From Gemmatimonadota bacterium (GTDB lineage Bacteria; Gemmatimonadota; Gemmatimonadetes; Gemmatimonadales; GWC2-71-9): a DNA stretch of 6,763 bases. The number at the start of each line of letters is the position of its first letter. The first letter of the stretch is position 1. The position numbers and the translations under genes are program-made. The notes beneath the pieces were generated by a model. The model searched no databases, was not told the DNA's origin, and was given only the letters and a program-made list of their open reading frames with translations. The stretch covers positions 1-6,763 of the forward strand of contig JAHEFN010000134.1 in NCBI GenBank assembly GCA_024640185.1. Direction: 5' to 3'. Of this stretch, positions 1-5,841 are shown piece after piece.

Positions 1-93
1 GCCCTCGGCGTGGTCGTCGGGATGGTGGCCGGGATCTACCCCGCCCGGCAGGCCTCACGACTCGATCCCATCACTGCCTTGAGGGCCGAATGA
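1..93 (+). CDS. FtsX/MacB-type ABC transporter permease, C-terminal end (partial)
   Basis: The window opens inside a gene whose last 30 codons are readable in frame 1 and end at the TGA at 91-93. The peptide carries the end of a membrane segment (ALGVVVGMVAGI) followed by YPARQASRLDPITALRAE. This is the conserved tail of MacB/FtsX permeases: a Y-P-A-x-x-A-[AS]-x-L-[DN]-P-[IV]-x-A-[LM]-R-x-E motif just after the last membrane helix, present in all three complete permeases downstream. The protein is therefore the inner-membrane permease subunit of an ABC transporter of the MacB/LolC/FtsX superfamily. The stop overlaps the next start codon (ATGA), so the two are almost certainly co-transcribed and translationally coupled. 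Everything upstream of the last helix is outside the window, so total length and any fused ATPase domain cannot be judged. Confidence 0.85.
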   Translation, partial: ALGVVVGMVAGIYPARQASRLDPITALRAE

Positions 94-1352
94 GCGGACT
101 CGGACGCGGCAACCTTCTTTCGCGGGCCCTCGAGGGCGTCACGCTGGCCTTCGATGCCGTGCGGGCGGCCAAGACGCGCGCGGCGCTCACCATCCTGGGG
201 ATCGCCATCGGCGTGATGGTGGTGATTGCCATGGCCTCGATGATCTCCGGCATCCAGAACGGGGTCTCGGACATCGTCTCGCGCGCCGGCCCCAAGTCGT
301 TCTATGTGATGCGCTACTTCCGCGAGGGGATCCAGGTCTCCGACGGCAGTGACGAGATGTCACCGTGGCGGCGGCGGCCACGGCTCTCGCGCCGCGAGGC
401 CGACCTGATCCGGGCCCTGCCGGCCGTCGAGGACGTCAACATCGTCGAGGTCGGCATCTCGAACATCAGCTACCGGGACAAGGCGCTGGGCGAGCGATTC
501 GTGCAGGGGATGGATCCGGTCTGGATGCAAGTCGAAGGCGGCCAGATCATCGACGGCCGCAACTTCACCCCGATGGACGCCGCGCTCGGTGCCAATGTCG
601 TGGTGATCAACCAGCCAGCCGCGGACGCGCTGTTCGAGAACCTCGATCCGGTCGGCCGGGTGATCAAGATGTTCGGCCTCCCGTTCACGGTGATCGGGCT
701 CTATCAAGATCCGGCCGAGCTCTTCGCCGACGATGACAACGCGAAATTCGTGTTGCCGCATGCCACCTTCGCCAAGGTCGGTGAGTTCGACCGGGGCTGG
801 ATCCGGATCGTGGTGCTCCCCACCGAGGCCGCCACCCAGTCCGACGCCATGGACCAGGTGACCGTCGCCTTGCGGGTCGACCGTGGCCTCAAGCCCGGCG
901 AGGAGAGTTCGTTCGACCTCGTCTCGGGCGACCGGTTCCTGGCCTCGTTCAACCAGATGACCCAGGGATTCTTCCTGGTGATGCTGGTGCTCTCGAGCGT
1001 CGGCTTGATGGTCGGCGGCGTCGGCGTGGTGGCCATCATGATGATCTCGGTGACCGAGCGCACCCGGGAGATCGGGGTGCGCAAGGCGCTCGGCGCCACG
1101 CGCGGTGAGATCCTCTTCCAGTTCCTGGTCGAGGCGGCCACCCTGACCCTGATGGGTGCGGCGGTGGGCCTGGCCCTCGGTGGCCTGATCGCCCTGGGAA
1201 TCCGGTCCTTCACCCCGCTGCCCGCCGTGATCCCGCTCTGGTCGATCGTGATGGCGCTGATCGCCTCGGCGATCACCGGCATCCTGTTCGGGCTCTACCC
1301 GGCCAACAAGGCGGCCCGGCTCAATCCGGTCGAGGCGTTGCGGTATGAATGA
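90..1352 (+). CDS. FtsX/MacB-type ABC transporter permease (first complete copy)
   Basis: 420 residues, the usual size of a stand-alone MacB-like permease without an ATPase domain. Visible architecture: a membrane segment at about 32-54, an extracytoplasmic MacB-like core domain at about 55-290, then membrane segments at about 293-318, 345-370 and 381-403. The cytoplasmic signature SVTERTREIGVRKALGATRG lies at 320-339 and the family tail YPANKAARLNPVEALRYE at 403-420. Such permeases couple ATP hydrolysis by a partner ATPase to movements of the periplasmic domain and drive export or lipoprotein handling; the substrate cannot be read from sequence. The ATG overlaps the upstream stop by 4 bases and has a weak GAGGG four bases before it (81-85), which suggests translational coupling. 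It resembles the permease at 2656 more than the one at 1407: both have GATRGEILFQFL, EALRYE and an F-Y-V-[ML]-R-[YF]-F strand. It contains no Walker motifs. Annotation as 'macB' would be misleading because E. coli MacB is an ATPase-permease fusion. Confidence 0.93.
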   Translation: MSGLGRGNLLSRALEGVTLAFDAVRAAKTRAALTILGIAIGVMVVIAMASMISGIQNGVSDIVSRAGPKSFYVMRYFREGIQVSDGSDEMSPWRRRPRLSRREADLIRALPAVEDVNIVEVGISNISYRDKALGERFVQGMDPVWMQVEGGQIIDGRNFTPMDAALGANVVVINQPAADALFENLDPVGRVIKMFGLPFTVIGLYQDPAELFADDDNAKFVLPHATFAKVGEFDRGWIRIVVLPTEAATQSDAMDQVTVALRVDRGLKPGEESSFDLVSGDRFLASFNQMTQGFFLVMLVLSSVGLMVGGVGVVAIMMISVTERTREIGVRKALGATRGEILFQFLVEAATLTLMGAAVGLALGGLIALGIRSFTPLPAVIPLWSIVMALIASAITGILFGLYPANKAARLNPVEALRYE

Positions 1353-1354
1353 AC

Positions 1355-1378
1355 GTCGGGCGCCGATCGGCGCCTGAC
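1355..1378. repeat. Inverted repeat between two permease genes (hairpin or operator-like)
   Basis: A perfect 16-base palindrome, GGCGCCGATCGGCGCC, occupies 1359-1374. With one G-T position (1358/1375) the symmetry continues to 1355-1378, giving 10-base arms (GTCGGGCGCC and GGCGCCTGAC) around a GATC centre. As RNA this would be a very stable stem with a 4-base loop. No T-run follows (the next bases are CGCGCTGGGAGG), so it is not a classical Rho-independent terminator. It begins 3 bases after the stop of the upstream permease and ends 14 bases before the TAGCTT -10 candidate, so it overlaps the -35 region. It could attenuate read-through, protect the 3' end of the upstream message, or be a protein-binding operator. 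The symmetry is seen directly; the role is inferred. Confidence 0.6.
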
Positions 1379-1391
1379 CGCGCTGGGAGGG

Positions 1392-1400
1392 TGATAGCTT
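1392..1400 (+). promoter_or_regulatory. Candidate extended -10 promoter, leaderless start for the permease at 1407
   Basis: TGATAGCTT contains a TGn extension followed by TAGCTT (1395-1400), matching the TANNNT -10 pattern. Exactly six bases separate it from the ATG at 1407, which would put the transcription start on the A of the start codon. A possible -35, CTGACC at 1374-1379, shares TGAC with TTGACA, but the 15-base spacer is short. The same arrangement precedes two other genes in the window. A purine-rich GGGAGG at 1385-1390 is 16 bases from the ATG, too far for a normal ribosome-binding site. Confidence 0.5.
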
Positions 1401-1406
1401 TCCTCG

Positions 1407-2651
1407 ATGCCCTTCCGCGAAGCCCTCCGCCTGGCCGTGACGACGATCGCGTCGGCCAAGCTCCGCTCCTTCTTCACGCTCCTCGGGATCATCGTCTCGG
1501 TGGCCTTCCTCGTCGCCGTGGTCGCGGTGATCCAGGGGATGAACGCCTATGTCGCCGAGAACCTCACCGGCGCGATGATCGGCAAGAACTCCTTCCAGGT
1601 CCGCCGCACCCCGATCTCCCTCGGCTTCGTCGATGACGAGACGATTCGGGCCGTGGCCAAGCGCCCCCGGATTTCCCCGGCCGATGCCGAGGCCGTGGCG
1701 GCGGCGTTGCCGGATGCCGAGGCCGTGGCGATCCAGTCGGGGTGGCCGACCCCCAGCGCCGACATCATCCGTGGCAACCAGACCCTCGGCAGCGTCCTCA
1801 TCTTCGGGATCACCCCGCCCTACCAGATCGTCCAGGATTACGTGGTGCGGGTGGGAAGCGCCCTCACCGAGACCGACATGCGGGGCCGCCAGTTGACCGT
1901 GGTCGTCGGCGCGGACATCGGTGAGAAGCTGTTCCGTTCGGCGGAGGATGCGATCGGCAAGACCATCAAGATCGCCGGACGCCAGTTCACCATTCAGGGG
2001 GTGGCCGAATCGAAGGGCAAGACCCTCGGCCAGTCGTTCGATGGCTTCGTCCTGATGCCGCTGCCGACCTTCGAGTCGATCTACGGCCGGCGGCGCACGA
2101 CGGTCGTCTCCGTCAAGATGGCCGATCCCGCGATGGTCCCGGGTGCGATGGACCGTGCCGAGGAGGCGATGCGCATCGCCCACCAACTGCGGCCGACCGA
2201 GCCGAACGACTTCACCGTCGACAAGGCCGACGCGCTGCTGGCGTTCTGGACGACCCTCACCGCGACCCTCTTCGCCGTGGTGCCGGCGGTGGTCTCGATC
2301 GGGATCGTGGTGGGCGGCATCGTCATCATGAACATCATGCTGATGAGCGTGAGTGAGCGGACCCGAGAGATCGGCATCCGCAAGGCGCTCGGTGCCCGTC
2401 GGCGCGACATCCGCAGGCAGTTCATGGTCGAGGCGGTGCTGCTCTCCCTCCTCGGGGGCATCATCGGGATCACCGCCGGGTGGCTGCTCGCCACCCTGGT
2501 GTCGGTGGCCACCCCGTTGCCGGCGCGGGTCACCCTCTGGTCGGTTGGTGTGGCGCTCACCCTCGGCGCCCTCACAGGCATCATCTTCGGGGTCTATCCG
2601 GCGGCCCGCGCGGCCACGCTCGACCCGATCGCCGCGATGCGGAAGGAGTGA
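1407..2651 (+). CDS. FtsX/MacB-type ABC transporter permease (second complete copy, divergent subtype)
   Basis: 414 residues. A membrane segment lies at about 21-44, then an extracytoplasmic domain at about 45-285, then membrane segments at about 287-313, 341-366 and 376-397. The stretch GGIVIMNIMLMSVSERTREI (303-322) followed by GIRKALGARRRD is close to the classical MacB consensus, and the tail VYPAARAATLDPIAAMRKE ends the protein. The ATG at 1407 is the only reasonable start because an in-frame TAG lies 12 bases upstream at 1395. The gene is separated from the previous permease by 54 bases holding an inverted repeat and a candidate promoter, so it may begin its own transcription unit. It differs from the permeases at 90 and 2656: N-I-M-L-M rather than A-I-M-M, ARRRDIRRQFM rather than ATRGEILFQFL, and an R-K-E end rather than R-Y-E. 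It is thus plausibly the second partner of a heteromeric pair. No ATPase domain is present and the substrate is unknown. Confidence 0.93.
   Translation: MPFREALRLAVTTIASAKLRSFFTLLGIIVSVAFLVAVVAVIQGMNAYVAENLTGAMIGKNSFQVRRTPISLGFVDDETIRAVAKRPRISPADAEAVAAALPDAEAVAIQSGWPTPSADIIRGNQTLGSVLIFGITPPYQIVQDYVVRVGSALTETDMRGRQLTVVVGADIGEKLFRSAEDAIGKTIKIAGRQFTIQGVAESKGKTLGQSFDGFVLMPLPTFESIYGRRRTTVVSVKMADPAMVPGAMDRAEEAMRIAHQLRPTEPNDFTVDKADALLAFWTTLTATLFAVVPAVVSIGIVVGGIVIMNIMLMSVSERTREIGIRKALGARRRDIRRQFMVEAVLLSLLGGIIGITAGWLLATLVSVATPLPARVTLWSVGVALTLGALTGIIFGVYPAARAATLDPIAAMRKE
1683..1730 (+). repeat. 18-base direct repeat within the permease coding region
   Basis: GATGCCGAGGCCGTGGCG occurs at 1683-1700 and again, identically, at 1713-1730, a 30-base period (10 codons). 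It encodes the repeated peptide D-A-E-A-V-A, at about residues 93-98 and 103-108 of the protein. The frame is preserved, so it reads as a short in-frame duplication in a helix of the extracytoplasmic domain. It could also be chance reuse of preferred codons in an Ala/Glu-rich helix. Confidence 0.7.
2643..2648 (+). promoter_or_regulatory. Shine-Dalgarno sequence that fixes the start of the permease at 2656
   Basis: AAGGAG lies in the last codons of the upstream permease, 7 bases before the ATG at 2656. It is the best ribosome-binding site in the window. It supports the ATG at 2656 over the upstream ATG at 2353, which would add an Arg/Ser/Pro-rich N-terminus that is out-of-frame reading of the previous gene. 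Confidence 0.75.
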
Positions 2652-2655
2652 GGCG

Positions 2656-3906
2656 ATGATCCTGACCGGCCGGATGGTGTATGAGGGCGCCGCCGTGGCG
2701 CTCGACTCGATGCGCACCCACAAGCTGCGCAGCGCGCTCACCGTCCTCGGCGTGGTCATCGGGGTTGGCACGGTCATGCTGATGGCCTCGCTGGTCGACG
2801 GCATCAAGTCCTCGATCTTCGCCACGGTCGAGAACTCCTCCCCACGGACCTTCTATGTGCTGCGGTTCTTCTCGGCCGTGCCGATGAATCCCGACAACCT
2901 GCCGCTCGAGGTGCGGATTCGCCCGGTCCTCGACGAGGACGATGCCCGGGCCCTGCGCCTCTCCCCCCAGATCGCCCACGCCGGCCTCTGGATCGAGTTT
3001 CGCGGGATGCGGATGGAACACCAGGGGATCCGGTCGCAGGGATTGATCACCTACGGCGCCGACAACTCCTATCTCGAGGTCATGGGGGGCACCCTGCTCC
3101 GCGGTCGGCTGTTCTCGCAGGCCGAACTCACCTCGGGACACAACGTGATGGTGATCGAGGAAGAGGTGGCCGACCTGCTCTTTGGCACCCTCGACCCGAT
3201 CGGCAAGGTGGTGCGCTACGGCCGTCGGCCGTTCACGGTGATCGGCATCTACCAGAAGCCCGAGAATGTCTTCTCACCCCCGGGCGCCAGCTACGGCGGG
3301 GTGATCCCGTTCCGTGCCGGTGACCAGCAGTTCGAGTACGACCAGACCAACCAGCTCTTCATCGCGGTGCTCGGCCAGCGCGGCGTCTCGGTGGCGCTGG
3401 CTCAGGACGCCGCCACGGCCGCGCTGCGAGCCTCCCGCGGCCACCGCCCCGGCGAACCGAACTCGTTCGACATCATCACCCAGGATCAACTGTTGGACAT
3501 CATGGACCAGCTGACCTCGGCGTTCTTCCTGGTGATGATCGCCCTCTCGAGTGTCGCGCTGCTGGTCGGTGGGATCGGGGTGATGGCGATCATGATGGTC
3601 TCGGTCACCGACCGCACGCGGGAGATCGGCATCCGCAAGGCGATGGGGGCGACCCGGGGCGAGATCCTCTTCCAGTTCCTCATCGAGGCCGCCACCCTGA
3701 CCTGCTTTGGTGGCCTGCTCGGACTGCTGGTTGGGCTGGGTGGCGGCAGCCTGCTGCAAGGGCTGCTCGGGCTGACGGCCGGGGTGCCGATCTGGAGCGC
3801 GGTCGTCGCGATCAGCGTCTCGGTGGGCATCGGCCTGATCTTCGGGATGCTCCCGGCGATGAAGGCGGCCCGGATGGACCCGGTGGAGGCGCTGCGGTAC
3901 GAGTAG
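2656..3906 (+). CDS. FtsX/MacB-type ABC transporter permease (third complete copy)
   Basis: 416 residues beginning MILTGRMVYEGAAVAL. The open frame extends back to 2353, but that part overlaps the previous gene and looks like frame-shadow sequence; the AAGGAG 7 bases before the ATG decides the start. Membrane segments are at about 29-48, 289-315, 341-366 and 378-398, with the extracytoplasmic MacB-like domain at about 50-285. The signature SVTDRTREIGIRKAMGATRG lies at 316-335 and the tail LPAMKAARMDPVEALRYE ends the protein. It starts 4 bases after the stop of the permease at 1407, so the two are surely co-transcribed. It is the closest paralogue of the permease at 90: a 20-base stretch is identical in DNA (1107-1126 and 3661-3680) and both end in EALRYE. 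Probable role: an inner-membrane subunit of an export or mechanotransmission ABC complex whose ATPase is not in the window. Confidence 0.93.
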   Translation: MILTGRMVYEGAAVALDSMRTHKLRSALTVLGVVIGVGTVMLMASLVDGIKSSIFATVENSSPRTFYVLRFFSAVPMNPDNLPLEVRIRPVLDEDDARALRLSPQIAHAGLWIEFRGMRMEHQGIRSQGLITYGADNSYLEVMGGTLLRGRLFSQAELTSGHNVMVIEEEVADLLFGTLDPIGKVVRYGRRPFTVIGIYQKPENVFSPPGASYGGVIPFRAGDQQFEYDQTNQLFIAVLGQRGVSVALAQDAATAALRASRGHRPGEPNSFDIITQDQLLDIMDQLTSAFFLVMIALSSVALLVGGIGVMAIMMVSVTDRTREIGIRKAMGATRGEILFQFLIEAATLTCFGGLLGLLVGLGGGSLLQGLLGLTAGVPIWSAVVAISVSVGIGLIFGMLPAMKAARMDPVEALRYE

Positions 3907-3912
3907 CGGCCC

Positions 3913-3918
3913 TATATT
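3913..3918 (+). promoter_or_regulatory. Candidate -10 box, leaderless start for bshB1
   Basis: TATATT sits in an otherwise GC-rich 17-base gap between the permease stop and the bshB1 ATG, with five bases (TGCCC) between it and the ATG at 3924. A transcript starting 6-7 bases after the hexamer would begin on or next to the start codon. No Shine-Dalgarno sequence is present in the gap, which favours a leaderless message, and no convincing -35 is seen. The core promoter would overlap the end of the upstream permease gene. Confidence 0.5.
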
Positions 3919-3923
3919 TGCCC

Positions 3924-4649
3924 ATGCTTCCAGCCACCGACCTCCTCGCCATCTTCGCGCACCCCGACGACGCCGAACTCCTCGCCGGCGGTACCCTCAT
4001 CAAGGCCGTCGACCAGGGACACCGGGTCGTCGCCGTCGACCTCACTCGGGGCGAGCTCGGCAGCAAGGGCACCCCGGCCTTGCGCGCCGAGGAAGCCCTC
4101 GCTGCCGCCGCGGTGATCGGACTCGCCGGCCGTGAGTGCCTCGGCCTCCCCGACGGCCGCCTCGCCAACCACGACGATGGCCGGCGCGCAGTGGTCGAGG
4201 CGATCCGTCGCCACCGGCCCCGGGTCGTGATCACCCACTACCCGATCGGTCGCCACCCGGATCACCGGGCGGCCTCCGAGCTGGTTCGCGACGCCTGCTT
4301 CCTCTCCGGGCTTGCGAACTATCCCGCCGACGGCGAACGGCACCGTCCGGACAAGGTCTGCTTCGCCTTCTCCTATCGCGAGGACACCGTCAAGCCGACC
4401 TTCGTGATCGACACCTCTGCCCAATTCGAACGCAAGCTCCAGGCGATGCAGTGCTTTGCGTCGCAGTGGGATGCGACCACGCGCCAAGGCGGGGAGGTCT
4501 ACCCGACCGGCCAGCCCCTCTGGGACCTGGTGCGCACCCACGATGCGAGGGCGGGATCGCTGATCCGTACCGCCTATGGCGAGCCGTTCTGGACGGCCGA
4601 AACGGTGCCTGTCGACGACATCACCGCTCTCGGCGGTGCGACCCTGTAA
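3924..4649 (+). CDS. bshB1: Bacillithiol biosynthesis deacetylase BshB1 (LmbE/PIG-L family)
   Basis: 241 residues, the usual BshB1 length (about 230-240). BshB1 removes the acetyl group from N-acetylglucosaminyl-malate to give GlcN-malate, the second step of bacillithiol synthesis in the cytoplasm; BshA acts before it and BshC then adds cysteine. The sequence shows the LmbE zinc motif AHPDDAEL (12-19) with predicted ligands H13 and D16 and catalytic base D15. The BshB-typical DLTRGELGSKG lies at 39-49, conserved Arg at 54, and HPDH at 111-114 supplies the third zinc ligand, H114. DACFLSGL (123-130) and the K-P-T-F-V-I-D segment (157-163) are also typical of BshB1 rather than of mycothiol MshB. 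The frame also allows a TTG start two codons earlier (3918), but the ATG is preferred because the TTG overlaps the -10 candidate. It may start its own transcript after the permeases. The other bsh genes are not in the window. Some LmbE homologues act on other N-acetylated sugars, but the match along the whole length makes BshB1 likely. Confidence 0.9.
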   Translation: MLPATDLLAIFAHPDDAELLAGGTLIKAVDQGHRVVAVDLTRGELGSKGTPALRAEEALAAAAVIGLAGRECLGLPDGRLANHDDGRRAVVEAIRRHRPRVVITHYPIGRHPDHRAASELVRDACFLSGLANYPADGERHRPDKVCFAFSYREDTVKPTFVIDTSAQFERKLQAMQCFASQWDATTRQGGEVYPTGQPLWDLVRTHDARAGSLIRTAYGEPFWTAETVPVDDITALGGATL

Positions 4650-4659
4650 CGGAGAGGAG

Positions 4660-4665
4660 TAGATT
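4660..4665 (+). promoter_or_regulatory. Candidate -10 box, leaderless start for the cysteine desulfurase
   Basis: TAGATT is followed by exactly six bases (CCCCGG) and then the ATG at 4672, the same layout as at 1395-1407. A transcript would start on the A of the ATG. Just upstream, GGAGAGGAG (4651-4659) resembles a Shine-Dalgarno sequence but is 12 bases from the start. It could serve messages that read through from bshB1, giving the gene two modes of translation initiation. No clear -35 is visible. Confidence 0.45.
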
Positions 4666-4671
4666 CCCCGG

Positions 4672-5841
4672 ATGGATCCGATCTACCTCGACCACGCCGC
4701 CACCACCCCGGTCCGCCCGGAGGTCATCGCGGCGATGATGCCGTTCCTCCAGGAGGCCTGGGGCAACCCCTCGTCGCCCCACGCGATGGGACGTGCCGCG
4801 CGGGCAGGACTCGAACAGGCCAAGCGCGAGACCGCCGAGGCGGTTGGCGTCGAACCGAATCAGGTGATCTTCACCTCCGGCGGCACCGAGGCCGACAACC
4901 TCGCCGTCATCGGTGCCGCCTTGGCGGCCCGCGCAGGCGGCCGACCGATGCACGTGGTGACCACCGCGATCGAGCACAAGGCCGCACTCGCCTCATGCCA
5001 TGCCGTCTGCCGCCTGGGCGGAACCGAGACGATTCTCCCCGTCGACCGTCACGGGCTGGTCGACCTCGCCGCCCTTGCCGAGGCCCTGCACCAGATCCCG
5101 GCTGTCGTGTCGGTGATGTGGGTCAACAACGAGACCGGCGTGGTGCAGCCGCTCGCCGAGATCGGTCGCCTCTGCCGGGCCGCCGGCGTCCCGCTCCACA
5201 CCGACGGGGTCCAGGCGTTCGGCAAGATCCCGATCGACCTCGACGCCGTCGATTGCCAGATGCTCTCGATCAGTGGCCACAAGATCGGGGCCCCCAAGGG
5301 GATCGGGGCCTTGATCGTCCGCGACCGGAAGCTGGTCGAGTCGATCCTGCATGGCGGTGGGCAGCAGTTCGGCATCCGCCCCGGGACCGAGAACGTTGCC
5401 GGCGCCGTGGCCCTCGGCTGCGCCGCGAAGCTCGCGGTCGCCGATCTCGACGCCCACGTCAGGGTGTTGGGCGCCCTCCGCGACCGGTTGGCCGACCAGC
5501 TCGCCGTGGCGGTCGATGGGCTGCACTTCCACGGCCGCGAAACCCCGCGGGCACCCCACGTCCTCTCGGTCTCGGTCGCCGGAACCGAGGCCGAGGCGCT
5601 GCTGATGCACCTCGATCTCGCGGGGATCTGTGCCAGCGGTGGATCGGCCTGCAATACCGGGACGATCGAGCCGTCCCACGTCCTGGAGGCCATGGGACTC
5701 GACCGCGCGCTCGCCCTGGCCACGATCCGCTTCTCCTTCGGCCACGAGAGCACCGAGGCCGAGGTCGATCGCGTCGCGGCCGTCTTCCCCGAGATCGTCG
5801 CCCGCGTGCGCGAGCTCAGTGCCACGCTCCACCGTGCCTGA
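4672..5841 (+). CDS. Cysteine desulfurase, group I (NifS/IscS-like)
   Basis: 389 residues, full length for the family. It is a PLP enzyme that takes sulfur from L-cysteine, releases alanine and carries the sulfur as a persulfide. Visible features: N-terminal IYLDHAATTPV (4-14), GNPSSPHAMG (31-40), the PLP-phosphate loop TSGGTEADN (68-76), and the ring-stacking His in EHK (H102). NNETG (152-156) and HTDGVQ (D178, Q181) are further cofactor contacts, the Schiff-base lysine is in SGHK (K204), and RPGTEN lies at 236-241. The catalytic cysteine is C327 in SGGSACNTG, within the longer mobile loop typical of group I enzymes rather than SufS-type group II. An in-frame TAG at 4660 makes the ATG at 4672 the first possible start. 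Its last 8 bases overlap the mnmA start, so its most likely client is MnmA, though it may also feed Fe-S assembly. No IscU, IscA or IscR is nearby, so neither 'iscS' nor 'nifS' can be assigned firmly. Confidence 0.95.
   Translation: MDPIYLDHAATTPVRPEVIAAMMPFLQEAWGNPSSPHAMGRAARAGLEQAKRETAEAVGVEPNQVIFTSGGTEADNLAVIGAALAARAGGRPMHVVTTAIEHKAALASCHAVCRLGGTETILPVDRHGLVDLAALAEALHQIPAVVSVMWVNNETGVVQPLAEIGRLCRAAGVPLHTDGVQAFGKIPIDLDAVDCQMLSISGHKIGAPKGIGALIVRDRKLVESILHGGGQQFGIRPGTENVAGAVALGCAAKLAVADLDAHVRVLGALRDRLADQLAVAVDGLHFHGRETPRAPHVLSVSVAGTEAEALLMHLDLAGICASGGSACNTGTIEPSHVLEAMGLDRALALATIRFSFGHESTEAEVDRVAAVFPEIVARVRELSATLHRA

Noticed and set aside
1355..1378. Reading the inverted repeat as a Rho-independent terminator of the first complete permease.
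   Set aside because: The stem is strong but is followed by CGCGCTGGGAGG rather than a T-run, so intrinsic termination is not supported. It was kept only as a hairpin or operator candidate.
2353..2655. A 101-residue N-terminal extension of the permease at 2656, in the same open frame.
   Set aside because: The stretch overlaps the conserved C-terminus of the previous permease in another frame and reads as Arg/Ser/Pro-rich. A good Shine-Dalgarno and typical permease N-terminus mark the ATG at 2656.
360..2825. An 821-codon open frame on the minus strand, antisense to the permeases.
   Set aside because: Its translation is dominated by Asp, His, Arg, Gly and Glu with no recognisable domain or hydrophobic core, as expected from reading GC-rich codons backwards. 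The + strand permeases explain the DNA fully.
3918..3923. TTG start for BshB1 two codons upstream of the ATG.
   Set aside because: It has no ribosome-binding site, overlaps the TATATT box and adds only Met-Pro; the ATG at 3924 matches the usual N-terminal length before the HPDD motif.
4136..4738. Plus-strand open frame of 200 codons overlapping bshB1 and the desulfurase start.
   Set aside because: It is Arg/Pro/Ser-rich and lies in the wrong frame across two well-supported genes, with no motif of its own.
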